From Arenicola marina (lineage: Eukaryota > Annelida > Polychaeta > Arenicolidae): 64,000 nucleotides of DNA. Below, in pieces: positions 34,419 to 47,300 of the stretch; position 1 is the first letter of the stretch; each line of letters starts with the position of its first letter. A program made the position numbers and the translations under genes. Under the pieces are notes generated by a model. The model was given only the letters and a program-made list of their open reading frames with translations, did not search any database and had not been told where the DNA came from. The DNA lies in NCBI GenBank assembly GCA_964019135.1, contig OZ025263.1:23311639-23375638 (forward strand). Reading direction: 5' to 3'.

Positions 34419-34618
34419 NNNNNNNNNNNNNNNNNNNNNNNNNNNNNNNNNNNNNNNNNNNNNNNNNNNNNNNNNNNNNNNNNNNNNNNNNNNNNNNNNN
34501 NNNNNNNNNNNNNNNNNNNNNNNNNNNNNNNNNNNNNNNNNNNNNNNNNNNNNNNNNNNNNNNNNNNNNNNNNNNNNNNNNNNNNNNNNNNNNNNNNNNN
34601 NNNNNNNNNNNNNNNNNN
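34419..34618. other. Assembly gap, exactly 200 N
   Basis: Unresolved bases between the two duplicate segments. The round number indicates a scaffold or placeholder gap of unknown true size. Confidence 1.
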
Positions 34619-37607
34619 GGAAGTTTTCGATGAATGCAAATAGCCACTCAGTTATCGCTGTCGATGGAGACTTGTGAGGTTTCCTGGCTTGGAACCTTGG
34701 TCTGTCTTGTTGTTTTCGCCGAGAGATGCGGCAATGCAATTGGTTTTGGATCGGTTCCCGACCGGCCTCTGTAGGTCTAATGAAGTTATCTCTGTCCGTA
34801 GAATAATGGCCCATATCAAAACCCGGGGGAAGATGGGTTATGCGGAGGTGGAGGGGGGTGGGGGGCAGGTAAGGGTTGGGGGTAAAGGATGGCGGGGGGC
34901 TGGTGTGTGGCGGTTGAGAGTAAGGAGGTGGCAGAGGGAGGAGATGGGGTGGAGGGGGGGGGGGTGAATGGGGACGAGGTGGTGGTCACTAGGGAATTTG
35001 GGATATGCGGCCGACCCGTAGATGTGGTAGATGTGGCCCAGTCATCTCACGGGAGTCGACCCTGCATGTTTGTTTGGGTGACACCCCCCGACCGGGGCGA
35101 ATCAAAAGAGGAACAGGCAATACGGGGCGAGGGTGGATCGGGATGGGCAGGGGAGGGGTGGTGGCAAGAGGATGTGGGGGCGGCGAGAGGGATGTGGGAG
35201 TGGCGGGATTGGGATAAGCGGGGGTGAGGGTGGTTTGGGAGAGTATGGAAATGTGGGAGTTAATTGGAGGGGTGGGGTCAGTGGTGGTGTTTTGGAGGAG
35301 GGAGGTGAGGGTGGTTTGGGAGAGGATGAAAAGATGGGGGTGGGTCAGTGGCTGGGGGTGTCGGGAGAAGGAGGTGCCGGGGGTGACATGGAAGAGGGAA
35401 AGGTGGGGGTAGATTAGGAGGTGGGGTGGCGTGGCTTGGTATTGGCATTCGTAGGTGGATCTGAGGATGGTTTGAGGGAGGGTGGATGTCAGGGAGGTTT
35501 GGGAGAGGGGGTGGGTGGAGGTGATTGGGAGAGTGACAAGCGGGGGTGGATTGAGAGAGCGAGAGTGGGGCGAGGTCGGGTGGTTTGATTGAGAGTCGAG
35601 AGGTTGAGTGGGGATGGCGTGGAGGGGCAAAGCTTTAGGATATGGAGCGGGTGGTTGGCTTAGAGTCGGGAGGTGGGGGGTGGCTTTGGCGGTGGATTTG
35701 GGGTGGCATAGGTTTTCGATAGAGATCGGGCTTCAGTTAAGTTACACTGTCCTTGATCCGAAGCTGACTGATCTGTTTCTAAGTGTTATTATGTAGTGGG
35801 TAACACGACCCCTCTTCTGCCACGGTAATCATGTGGCTCCGCTATCCCCATGTGACCCCCACAACACGATCCGGAAACAGCTGTATGCTGGCTGACATAG
35901 TGGCCAGTATCCCAAGCACGAAATGGAGACACCTACGCCTTATACAGTCTCTCCTACGAGCTTTCTTTCTATATGCAAAATTCTCTAAATTGGTTGGTCC
36001 AGTCGTGCGAAGAAAACCAAATATCAAGTAGGCCCTCGCACACATGCAGTTGTGATACCAGAATGGTTTTCTTCAACGGGGATGTAGATGGCGGAATAAT
36101 AATAAAACCATCTGTATATATCGAGAGGAATCTATATATATATGAGGAGAAGAACACTAATATGGTGTAAAAAATGTCCGGTGAGCTCGCGTACCCAAAG
36201 TCGCAACGATAGAAACACACACTATGTACTTAGGTATAGTACGTATTCAGACTAAGCAAACGGTTCTATTTGATGACACTCTGGGTAGACAATATGCTGC
36301 TATCTTCTCTATGTATATAGGCGTGGTAGGGCGTAATTCGATTCAATTCAATTTATTTTCTCATTCCAACGGATAACAGTAAAATTACATACGAAAAGAA
36401 CGGTCGTTGAAGGAGGAAGAGAAAGCCCCACGCCTCCGCCTCCTCCCTCGTAAAACAACCCCAGAAACGGATAGACGTGGACGCTATCAGCACGGAGATG
36501 GAGGTGCCTCTGCGAATGTGGGGCTAAGGGGCTGGGGACCGGATCTGTCTGAGCGAGGATATGCCCCCTCCCCCTGTCTCACGCGACGTGGAAACCCCCG
36601 CCGTTTGCCATTTTTCCTTCAAACACTGTACCTGACATTGATGTGTACTGCGTATTTTGCAGCTAACATAACAGGGCTGGTTAATTAAATTAATCGGAAA
36701 TTAAATCTCTGCCCGCCATTGCCGGGATTACGTGAAATGGCTGAACGAGTGATCCTACAGTTTCTACCCTCATCCATATTATTGCCCACACGAAATAGAT
36801 TATATCCCTATCCTGTAAGCTTGATCCCTTCATAAAAGCTTGAGCGATAATAGAGATAAGATAAGAGATTGCAGGATCGCCAGAACGTGTCTGTTTATTA
36901 TCTGGTAGCTGTGAAAGGAATAATGAAAAATTAATGCGTGAACTAGGGGAGTGGGGGGGGGGGGGGGGAGTCGTGTTCTCAGCTCGCAAAGAAATTTCTT
37001 GATTCCCAGGTCATGAAGAATTAAAAAAGAGAACCTCCCGCATACAGAAGAAGAGCGGATACATGATATGAATTGACGATTCCCGATTAACGGTTATATA
37101 ATATTAAAATTTTTAGTTCACGAATAATGAAAATCCTTGATCACAAGGGTCGGCTAATACCCCATTCCCAGTTCATGAGTAATTATTTCCGTCCTTCTCG
37201 AGTTCACGGCGAAATGACAGGCCCACCCCATGTTGCATGATGTAAAGCGGAACAATCGGCGACATCGCCCGAGTACGCATCTTCATACGTCCTGTTTGGG
37301 TTTAGTTGGCATGAATCCATTGCCGTAAAAACGATGGCTTGAGAACAATCGCATACCCACACTCATCTAAAACTAACATTGTGCTTGAATATAAAATACA
37401 CTGTGTGAAATTTAAAGCAATATATTCCGTAATTTGTGTATTACCAACCTCTTCCTCATGTCAAATAAGTATATTCTGTCTTGAATTTGAATCCTGAAAG
37501 CCTGTGGGCTATCCGGAGAGAAGCATTTTGGTCAAACGGAGCAGAAGTTGGTGGCCGGCTTTATATCCCTGCGCGCCTGTTCGCAGTTCGCTATTTTGTG
37601 TGTGATG
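34619..37607 (+). repeat. Large near-tandem duplicate, copy B
   Basis: Second copy of 31521-34418, about 90 bases longer. The most divergent part is about 35880-36060, against 32780-32900 in copy A. It continues into unique sequence after 37607. Confidence 0.95.
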
Positions 37608-40293
37608 TCGACCGCGGCTCGCTAGGACGTCCGCGCGCGATAAAAATAAACCGCGCAGTTTTATGTTGAAATTGTTATTTTACAGACTCTCAGAGATCTA
37701 AAACATATATGCATCATAATTTTGAGATACTTTTAGTCTTGATTCTAACATGTAAACAATCTAAGATGGCGCATGTAAGTATATTGCTTTAAGGCTCGCT
37801 ACAATATGATGAAACGGAACTCATCAACTGACGTAGAAGTCATGTTCGTCCACGGGCAACAACGCTTTATCGGAAAATATGCGAAACCTGATCAGGTGTG
37901 GTGGGACCCCCTAACCCCCCCCGCCTCCCCCCTCAACCTCCCCCCCCCCCTCCCGTCACCACCCCTACCGGGACCGCCCACACACACTTACCCGAATCGT
38001 ATTTCCAAACACTTATTATGGGCATAGTGTATTAAAGATTTTCTACGCGAAGTCGGGTCTGGTTTCATCGCTGGTGGTCGTGATTTGAACTCCTTCCCCT
38101 TGTTCACATTGAACGTTGTTGTCACAACTGTTATACATAGTATTAATATGCTTCCATGGCTGCTTGCTTGCGGCTTTGAACTCCTGGCATCGTCAAAGCA
38201 TCGGCATCGTTAAAGTATGGAAATTGACATACCTCCCATTTATATTTAGGTGCATCGCAAATGGGCTCAGGCAGCTTTAACAAGGATCATTTAAATTATG
38301 GGCGTGATCGATTTACCCGAAACCGACGGGAAACCGAAACTGTTTATGAAACCGGTTTCAACGGTTTGCCCACCTAAAGTCGAACGCATAATTTTATTTG
38401 TCTACAGTTTCAGCATGTATTTTGGCAATGGATATGTGCTTATGAAGTTATGCCAGTATAACTATGCCGTCTGTTTCATTTTCTACCCGCGATTGGACTG
38501 TCCGTGACTAAATGAATGTCATACTTTTGTCCAGAAGTCTCTACTTATTACATTTATGGTTAGCCATGGTGTGGTGTGTGACCGAAACCGTCAAACCATC
38601 TCTCTCAATAGTGTCACGGTTTCGAGCAAACCGGTTTCGGTTCTTCTCCTGTCGAACAGTCAGTTCGGCAAACCGCTTTTGGTTTCATGTAAATCGAACA
38701 CGGCCTAAGTCTTAATACTGATGGACCTACTGTAGAGTGAGTGTGCTATGTCCATGGCTTAGTGCGTTTCGTTGAAATCCAATCAATCCCAAGGGCAAGG
38801 AGAAATAATGTCTAACTGATCAGAGGCACGCGAGTTTGCACTTCTCGACGTCTAAGTTGTGCGTCCGTGTAAGTTGGACGCTATAAAATGCAGACAGGAA
38901 AGTGTTTCTTCCACTATGTGAGCAATGTGATTGCGAAATGTCAACGAGTAAGTCATTGAGGATTGATTGAGGTCTGGTTCGCCCCCCCCCCGTTTTTTAA
39001 TGAACAATTTAGGCCATCTGAGGCCCCTTTTCGAGTAGGGACGCTATCTGAGGCATGGACCACCCCCGCCCCCTCTCCCCCACTCCCCCGGTCGCAAGTT
39101 TCCATGGACCCCCCCCGCTCCCTTTTCAAATTGCTGGATCCGCACCTGGGCGCGTCAGTTTAACGAATCCTTGCAGCTTATGCGAGTAAGCGAAACACTA
39201 TCAATGCTGTGTTGTTGCACCCGATGCCCTTGTGACCTCCGACATCACTCTGCCGGCAGAGGGCGCTCGTTCCTCACATCACCTCTGCCCCACGTCACCG
39301 CCCACCTCATGGTTGACCCCAACGGTCCTGGGGTGACGAATGGTTTTAGAGGTTTTTTTTTAGATTGAATATTGCATTTTTGACGCTGAATTTGAAAAAT
39401 ATAGACATTCCGTTGTCAAATGATCACAATGGAAGAGTTAAGCGAAAAATTATTTCAATATAACACGGGGTCAAAGTTCAAAACGCTTCACGCCTTTGAC
39501 CTCGACCGCACTCAAAAATATAGTTCGAAAGTCACTTGGCTTCAAAATAATCAAACTCAAATGCATTCGTCAGGTATGGTACCAGTGGCACAGTAAATGC
39601 TAAACAGTGGTGTATTTGATGCCAAACTGCGAATTAATCTTCGATTTTCGCGTATGAAGGATAATTCTGATGGTTAAATTTGATGTGGGCAGAGGGACTA
39701 TGGCGCAAGCGTTAGGCCCTCTGCCGGGAGATCGCTCCGACATTTGACTATACCTGTCGACATCCATGTGCGCCGCAGAGCGCTCCTTGTCTCAGAGACT
39801 GGTCGTCCGGCGACAAAACTATTCTCTATTATGGTTGTGTCATGCAACGGTTATGCATGGTAAGAGTCCCGCTTCGTAAGTATATATATTTTTTTTATTA
39901 TAATATTCAAAGCGACGGGCATCAGATTTATCTGCGCTGGCCAGAACACTGCAACACTGTCGACTTCTAGAAGTCTAACTTTCGATCGTGTCTGATTGGA
40001 TTTCGTTGCATGGTATGTACTCTCACCACATGTAATTAATTATGCGATCTATGTTTTGCCCAACATCTGCTTTAACGGTTGTATTCTACACTGATACTAT
40101 CCGAGGACTTGTGAAATCCAGCTTGGTAAATTAAATACATTAAATAGATAAACTATAGACGTCAGGCAGCTGTACGTTGTACCCCGTTAAACTGGTTCCG
40201 GTCTCGCCTCCATTGATAATATAAAGCTTTAGTTCGAATTTGTGCACAAGCATCTAATCGCGAAAGCGGTCGTTTTAAGTCTTAGCTTTGTTT
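37608..40293. other. Intergenic, no gene seen; two palindromic spots
   Basis: 38310-38700 is rich in aaaccg/cggttt words in both orientations. A perfect 9-bp hairpin (GGCAGAGGG 39688-39696 with CCCTCTGCC 39717-39725) lies further on. No coding content is recognised. Confidence 0.45.
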
Positions 40294-40303
40294 TTTATTT
40301 ATT
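40294..40303 (-). terminator. Candidate polyadenylation signals of the channel gene
   Basis: Two overlapping AATAAA hexamers on the minus strand, about 350 bases after the channel stop codon. Others could be used. Confidence 0.4.
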
Positions 40304-40655
40304 ATTTACACTATTTTGACTGACATGAAGACACTAATAGTACGACACTTCTAATGGCGGACACGGAGAGAACACCATTGCGTTGTAGTATGAGATATGA
40401 TGTATAGTGTACAATGATTTGATAGATTTAGCAAACGAATTTATGAAACAACAAAAATAGATAAGTCTTACTAAAGTACATCGTAATGCTTTGTTAACTC
40501 TACAAGGAGTGTCAATACTTTATCATGCGTTCTCAACCAGATAAGGCTACCCAGGTACATACAGTAAGGTTGTATCACGGGCGGTGATTCGTAGAATATA
40601 CGTGTAACATGTGCCCCTCACCCTTCCCCGCCTTCCCCCTTTACAGCAGCAGATT

Positions 40656-42437
40656 TCATCTGTCGCTGTGGCAGTTTGTATAGCTATCCGGGTAGTTGAA
40701 GGTTAGCATGCCCTCCATACTGTCCGGGTGTTCTGCGTAGGTAAAACCCTGCACCGGCACCTTATAACTTCCGTTGGCCGTGCGCATGTTCATGGTGCGG
40801 ATCGGGTGCTGTGTCCGCCGATGTTTGGAACGCGACGCCATTCGCGTGGAGCAGAAATACCGACACACCTCGCCTATGAGCTCGAGGACCTCCGTGAGGG
40901 TGATGACGGAGATACCGACCCACAACCCGAGCTGGCCCCCGATGTCCGACACCAGCTGATTGGGCTCGTAGTCACGTGACTCCTGCGTCTTGATAACGTT
41001 GCTGTCGGCGATGTAGACGTTCAGTCTCGCGAAGCCCTTCATAGCGCGCTCGCGATTGTCGTCGCTAAAGTACGAACTGACGATGTTGTATTTCGGCGTG
41101 TTCAGGAAGCGATCACGGAAGTATTCCACGTAGAAGACGTTGTAAAAAGCGGCGTCACCTTCGTAGCCGGAAGCCGGCCATTTGGAGAGGCTGTATGAGA
41201 CGTCGAACTGGACTTCGTCGCAGGGAGGGTGGCAGAGACAGGCCTCGATGAGCGAGTTGTTCCGGTTGACTGTGTCACGTGTCGAGCGCGCGCAGTCCAC
41301 CCGGTCGTTCATCCGCTTAAGGATCTCTAGACATTCCTCCGTGGCATTGAAGGAACAAGAACTCGGGAAGATATCACGTTTACGGCAGGGCATCACGCCC
41401 ATCGTAGGCATTTTGGGGAGTGTGATGTCATAGCAGTTGCACTCCTTGATGACATGGTTCTGCAGGCACATCTTCTGGCAGGAGAGTCCGCGATACCGGG
41501 CTGAGGTCGAGCCGAATGGGTTCAGTTCGCTGCAGTTGCCGTGAGGCGGTCCGACGCGGATATTCTTGCGCGGCCGGATGCCGAAGGAGGCGGAGAACCC
41601 CGGGGGGACGTCGTATCCTTCCGTGAAGGGAAAAGGTTCGGTACCCGGCGGATGTATCACTACGCGTACTCCTTCACTGGCGGAGACGGCACTCTGGTAT
41701 TCGTGTATTCCAGGCAGGATGCGGATGTCGTCGTTGTTATCCAACATTCCGCTTCCGGTCATAACAATGGCGGACCAGCCGTTCTCGATACCCTCCGGAA
41801 GTGACGTAAATTCGGCCTCCTCCCTCCAATCCGGCGTCGTATACGTGAAACAATTGAAATAATACGGATCGAAGAACCGACTGAAATCCTCAGAGCGGTT
41901 GCAATCCTTGCCGCCATAGTAACAATTCACAATGAATTCCTCCCGCTGGACGGCCGCCAAGGACAGGATCTCCTCCGGGATGTTGGCGGAGAAAGAGGTT
42001 CGGGAGAAGATATCCTGAAAGAGTTTTGGGTATATATCTTGGTACTCGTACCATAGCGCACCGTACGTGGCCACGGTCTTCATATATTCCTGCACGAATA
42101 GATTATCCGATGTGTTGATGTGATTAACGGGCCGATGATCCTCGATGAACTTGGCGTTGATCATATTCAATATATAAAAATCCAGGTTACGCATGTTACA
42201 CACGGATATCGCGGGAAATGGGACAGGCGTCGGGACTACTTCCACGGTGACTTTCTTAGGGTAAGAAAAATACCTGTGTAACACTTCGGACATTTGAATA
42301 CAGAACATGCTTCCGGCGGCTATGCAAATGAGCGCCCAGAATATCCGAGTTAGCATGGACTTGGAGTGGATGACCTTGGGCACGCCGTGCATGGTCGTCT
42401 GGTTGGCGAAGTTTTCCATCACGTGCTTGATCGTCAT
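40656..42437 (-). CDS. DEG/ENaC-family sodium channel subunit (ASIC/FaNaC-like)
   Basis: A 593-residue uninterrupted frame. The ATG at 42437 has a strong Kozak context (gccgccaagATGa). Layout fits the trimeric, amiloride-sensitive DEG/ENaC channels of the plasma membrane: cytosolic N-terminus with the conserved His-Gly gating pair at 17-18 (TTMHGVPK), first membrane helix at about 32-50, the post-helix PFPAISVCN motif, a large Cys-rich extracellular loop (for example SCQKMCLQNHVIKECNCY and CLCHPPCDEVQFDVSYS), and a second membrane helix at about 499-523 carrying the GxS selectivity filter as GIS (508-510) in IGGQLGLWVGISVITLTEVLEL. The cytosolic tail is about 65 residues. Length and cysteine pattern are normal for the family. 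The gating ligand (protons, peptide, bile acid or mechanical force) cannot be read from the sequence. The lack of introns is notable. It stands alone with no related neighbour. Confidence 0.92.
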   Translation of the reverse strand: MTIKHVMENFANQTTMHGVPKVIHSKSMLTRIFWALICIAAGSMFCIQMSEVLHRYFSYPKKVTVEVVPTPVPFPAISVCNMRNLDFYILNMINAKFIEDHRPVNHINTSDNLFVQEYMKTVATYGALWYEYQDIYPKLFQDIFSRTSFSANIPEEILSLAAVQREEFIVNCYYGGKDCNRSEDFSRFFDPYYFNCFTYTTPDWREEAEFTSLPEGIENGWSAIVMTGSGMLDNNDDIRILPGIHEYQSAVSASEGVRVVIHPPGTEPFPFTEGYDVPPGFSASFGIRPRKNIRVGPPHGNCSELNPFGSTSARYRGLSCQKMCLQNHVIKECNCYDITLPKMPTMGVMPCRKRDIFPSSCSFNATEECLEILKRMNDRVDCARSTRDTVNRNNSLIEACLCHPPCDEVQFDVSYSLSKWPASGYEGDAAFYNVFYVEYFRDRFLNTPKYNIVSSYFSDDNRERAMKGFARLNVYIADSNVIKTQESRDYEPNQLVSDIGGQLGLWVGISVITLTEVLELIGEVCRYFCSTRMASRSKHRRTQHPIRTMNMRTANGSYKVPVQGFTYAEHPDSMEGMLTFNYPDSYTNCHSDR

Positions 42438-42888
42438 CTTGGCGGCTGTTTCCCCCTAAGATTCCTAATATCCTAATAGAAATATGGCGGTGACGGCGAC
42501 CTACGTGGCCGTGCATCAAAGAATCAATCCGTCTGCTCCTAAAATAAATAGCGCATCGACCAGTGGCAATGCGCCAACCTACTCCGTCCTTGACAATGTC
42601 TGATGGAGATGGTCAAATGCTTGCACTGGGCCTGAATGACACCCGTGTGCATGCCCTTTGCTGTCGATTGTCGGGCCGGTTAGAGTGATTGAGCTGCACC
42701 CCGCGTCTGGTGTGCTCTCGTCGTGACATCTGGGTCGTCTCAGTCAACCTGTGATAGATACCAACAGAACAATTACACCCTCTACTCACCACTGTGACAA
42801 AACATTCAAATATGTATGCAATGACAAAGAGTATCATGAAACAAACTCATTGTAAATAGCGAATTATGTTAAAGTGTACCGGGTAGTG
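42438..42888. other. 5' flank of the channel gene
   Basis: Probable 5' UTR and promoter region of the minus-strand channel. No clear TATA box or other element was identified. Confidence 0.35.
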
Positions 42889-42910
42889 GTCAACCAACGC
42901 CGGATCCCGG

Positions 42911-43245
42911 GCACTCTCCGCCTTCGGCTCACTCCGCTAGGGCTTCCTTTATATCTCTGTTATCGCCTAGTTCCTCAATGCTTTTTCACACTCGCTCACC
43001 AGGGCGGCGCTGCGCAAATTGATACGCCCCGCATTTCTACCAATTAGTGCCGGGACGCAGCCTAATCCTAATAATCAGGTGATGAAAGAGTTCAGCCACA
43101 ATTATACCTTTTTTGAAAGGGTACAATATGTTTTTTGCTGTATTAAATACACAGAGCCCGTTATTATGAGGTTTTATTGTTGAAAATGATAACGTTGCAA
43201 GAAATTACAGCTGATTTGACCGTTTGTCAAGAATCTTGAAGTTTG
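42911..43245 (+). repeat. Dispersed repeat, copy 2 of 2
   Basis: Match to 8426-8785 in the same orientation (see that entry). It lies about 470 bases upstream of the channel start on the opposite side from the coding region. Confidence 0.8.
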
Positions 43246-43769
43246 CCCCCGGTCAACAGCAGCGGTAAAAGCGGAACTTGCGGCGGGCGGGGGGGTGGGG
43301 GGGGGGGACAGGAAACATTATTATTTGAACGTAGACATAATTGTCGTCAAACTGTCTGATGCCGAGCGAATTGAGCGCGGGATGTAACGAGCCACATAAA
43401 CGCACACATGACACCCACATTACGCCCACATAAACGCTGACAAAACACACTCATTACACCAGCATTACGGCAACAACTCCGTTAGGCGCACTTGGCTGCT
43501 GAACACGCCAGCGAAGTAATACGTAATGCTAAAGCAGCAGAATCGTTTGATTAATTTCTTATGTCATATTGCATGGGGCAAGTGAAGCTTCACTATGCTG
43601 TTGACGTCCCCACATATTCTATGAATAACCAACAACACGACAGAAATGTATGGATTATGATATATGTTTTCATTTTGAATGGCCACAGGGCTGCCATATT
43701 CAGCCTTTGATGATGTAGTAAATAACAACAACGAGATCTTGTTACGAATGTCAAAAGCAATTTCGACTT
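43246..43769. other. Intergenic, no gene seen
   Basis: Starts with a G-rich run (43280-43310), then mixed sequence leading to the pyrimidine-rich block. Confidence 0.45.
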
Positions 43770-44320
43770 GTCATTTTCGCACTTCTCTCTCCTCCGCTCC
43801 TCCTGTCCACATCTTTTTATCTCCCACTCCTCCCCGATCCTTTATCCCCTCTCCTCCCTCACTCCCTTCCTCTCTCCCTCCCTCCCCTACTCCTCCTCCC
43901 TCCCTAACAATATATCTCCTCTACTTCACTCGTTCCCCTTCTCCAACCCTTTATCCTCTCTGCTCCCACCCTCACCCTTCCTCCCTCCTCAACCCCTCAT
44001 CCCTCTCCTCCTTCCCCCACACCTTCCCCTCCCTAACCCTCACCCCTTTCGTCCCTCCCCCACTTTTCCTTCCTCCCCAGCCCTGCATCCCATCCCCCCC
44101 CCTCCCTCTTTCCTCCTCCCCCCCCAGCCCCATATGCCTCTACTCCGGTCCTCCCCCCCCCCCAATCCTTTATCCCCTCTACTCCCTCCCATCCGTTTAT
44201 CCTATGTCCACCCTCTTCACCCCTACGTCCCCCAAACCCTTTACCCCCTTTCCTTCCTCCTCCCTCTCTGCCTCCCAACCATTTAGCCTCTCCCCCCGCC
44301 ATCGCTCCTGCTCCGACGCC
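43770..44320. repeat. Pyrimidine-rich flank of the 46-bp array
   Basis: C/T-rich on the plus strand, with degenerate units such as ccctttatcccctct. Likely diverged edge copies of the array. Confidence 0.75.
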
Positions 44321-47300
44321 AACCCTGTATCCCCTCTCTTATCACCCTCACTCCCCCTCCCTCACCAACCCTGTATCCCCTCTCCTATCTCCCTCACTCC
44401 CCCTCCCGCCCCAACCCTGTATCCCCTTTCCTATCTCCCTCACTCCCCCTCCCGCCCCAACCCTGTATCCCCTCTCCTATCTCCCTCACTCCTCCTCCCG
44501 CCCCAACCCTGTATCCCCTCTCCTATCTCCCTCACTCCCCCTCCCGCCCCAACCCTGTATCCCCTCTCCTATCTCCCTCACTCCCTCTCCCGCCCCAACC
44601 CTGTATCCCCTCTCCTATCTCCCTCACTCCCCCTCCCGCCCCAACCCTGTATCCCCTCTCCTATCTCCCTCACTCCCTCTCCCGCCCCAACCCTGTATCC
44701 CCTCTCCTATCTCCCTCACTCCTCCTCCCTCCCCAACCCTGTATCCCCTCTCCTATCTCCCTCACTCCCCCTCCCTCCCCAACCCTGTATCCCCTCTCCT
44801 ATCTCCCTCACTCCTCCTACCTCACCAACCCTGTATCCCCTCTCCTATCTCCCTCACTCCCCCTCCCGCCCCAACCCTGTATCCCCTCTCCTATCTCCCT
44901 CAATCCCCCTCCCTCGCCAACCCTGTATCCCCTCTCCTATCTCCCTCACTCCTCCTCCCGCCCCAACCCTGTATCCCCTCTCCTATCTCCCTCACTCCCC
45001 CTCCCGCCCCAACCCTGTATCCCCTCTCCTATCTCCCTCACTCCTCCTCCCTCCCCAACCCTGTATCCCCTCTCCCATCTCCCTCACTCCTCCTCCCGCC
45101 CCAACTCTGTATCCCCTCTCCTATCTCTCTCACTCCTCCTCCCTCCCCAACCCTGTATCCCCTCTCCTATCTCCCTCACTCCTCCCCCCCCCCCGAACCC
45201 TGTATCCCCTCTCCCATCTCCCTCACTCCTCCTCCCGCCCCAACCCTGTATCCCCTCTCCTATCTCCCTCACTCCTCCTCCCGCCCCAACCCTGTATCCC
45301 CTCTCCTATCTCCCTCACTCCTCCTCCCGCCCCAACCCTGTATCCCCTCTCCTATCTCCCTCACTCCCCCTCCCGCCCCAACCCTGTATCCCCTCTCCTA
45401 TCTCCCTCACTCCCTCTCCCGCCCCAACCCTGTATCCCCTCTCCTATCTCCCTCACTCCCCCTCCCGCCCCAACCCTGTATCCCCTCTCCTATCTCCCTC
45501 ACTCCTCCTCCCTCCCCAACCCTGTATCCCCTCTCCTATCTCCCTCACTCCCCCTCCCTCCCCAACCCTGTATCCCCTCTCCTATCTCCCTCACTCCTCC
45601 TCCCTCCCCAACCCTGTATCCCCTCTCCTATCTCCCTCACTCCCCCTCCCTCCCCAACCCTGTATCCCCTCTCCTATCTCCCTCACTCCTCCTACCTCAC
45701 CAACCCTGTATCCCCTCTCCTATCTCCCTCACTCCCCCTCCCGCCCCAACCCTGTATCCCCTCTCCTATCTCCCTCAATCCCCCTCCCTCGCCAACCCTG
45801 TATCCCCTCTCCTATCTCCCTCACTCCTCCTCCCGCCCCAACCCTGTATCCCCTCTCCTATCTCCCTCACTCCCCCTCCCGCCCCAACCCTGTATCCCCT
45901 CTCCTATCTCCCTCACTCCTCCTCCCTCCCCAACCCTGTATCCCCTCTCCCATCTCCCTCACTCCTCCTCCCGCCCCAACTCTGTATCCCCTCTCCTATC
46001 TCTCTCACTCCTCCTCCCTCCCCAACCCTGTATCCCCTCTCCTATCTCCCTCACTCCTCCCCCCCCCCGAACCCTGTATCCCCTCTCCCATCTCCCTCAC
46101 TCCTCCTCCCGCCCCAACCCTGTATCCCCTCTCCTATCTCCCTCACTCCTCCTCCCGCCCCAACTCTGTATCCCTTCTCCTATCTCTCTCACTCCTCCTC
46201 CCTCCCCAACCCTGTATCCCCTCTCCTATCTCCCTCACTCCTCCCCACCCCCCCCCAACTCTGTATCTCCTCTCCTATCTCCCTCACTCCTCCTCCCTCG
46301 CCAACCCTGTATTCCCTGTCCTATCTCTCTCACTCCCCTTCCCTCCCCAACCCTGTATCTCCTCTCCTATCTCCCTCACTCCTCCTCCCGCCCCAACCCT
46401 GTGTCCCCTCTCCTATCTCCCTCACTCCCCCTCCCGCCCAACCCTGTATCCCCTCTCCTATCTCCCTCACTCCCCCTCCCGCCCAACCCTGTATCCCCTC
46501 TCCTATCTCCCTCACTCCTCCTCCCTCGCCAACCCTGTATCCCCTCTCCTATCTCCCTCAATCCCCCTCCCTCGCCAACCCTGTATCCCCTCTCCTATCT
46601 CCCTCACTCCTTCTCCCTCCCCAACCCTGTATCCCCTCTCCTATCTCCCTCAATCCCCCTCCCTCGCCAACCCTGTATCCCCTCTCCTATCTCCCTCAAT
46701 CCCCCTCCCTCGCCAACCCTGTATCCCCTCTCCTATCTCCCTCACTCCTCCTCCCTCCCCAACCCTGTATCCCCTCTCCTATCTCCCTCACTCCCCCTCC
46801 CGCCCCAACCCTGTATCCCCTATCATATCTCCCTTACTCCTCCCTCCCCAACCCTGTATCCCCTCTCCTATCTCCCTCACTCCTCCTCCCTCCCCAACCC
46901 TGTATCCCCTCTCCTATCTCCCTCAATCCCCCTCCCTCCCCAACCCTGTATCCCCTCTCCTATCTCCCTCACTCCTCCTCCCGCCCCAACCCTGTATCCC
47001 CTCTCCTATCTCCCTCAATCCCCCTCCCTCCCCAACCCTGTATCCCCTCTCCTATCTCCCTCACTCCCCCTCCCGCCCCAACCTTGTATCCCCTCTCCTA
47101 TCTGCCTCACTCCTCCTCCCTCCCCAACCCTGCATCCCCTCTCCTATCTCCCTCACTCCCCCTCCCGCCCCTACCCTGTATCCCCTCTCCTATCTCCCTC
47201 ACTCCTCCACCCTCCCCAACCCTGTATCCCCTCTCCTATCTCCCTCACTCCCCCTCCCGCCCCAACCCTGTATCCCCTCTCCTATCTCCCTCACTCCTCC

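Noticed and set aside
34268..34814. Open frames spanning the N gap
   Set aside because: They consist mostly of unresolved bases and join unrelated flanks.
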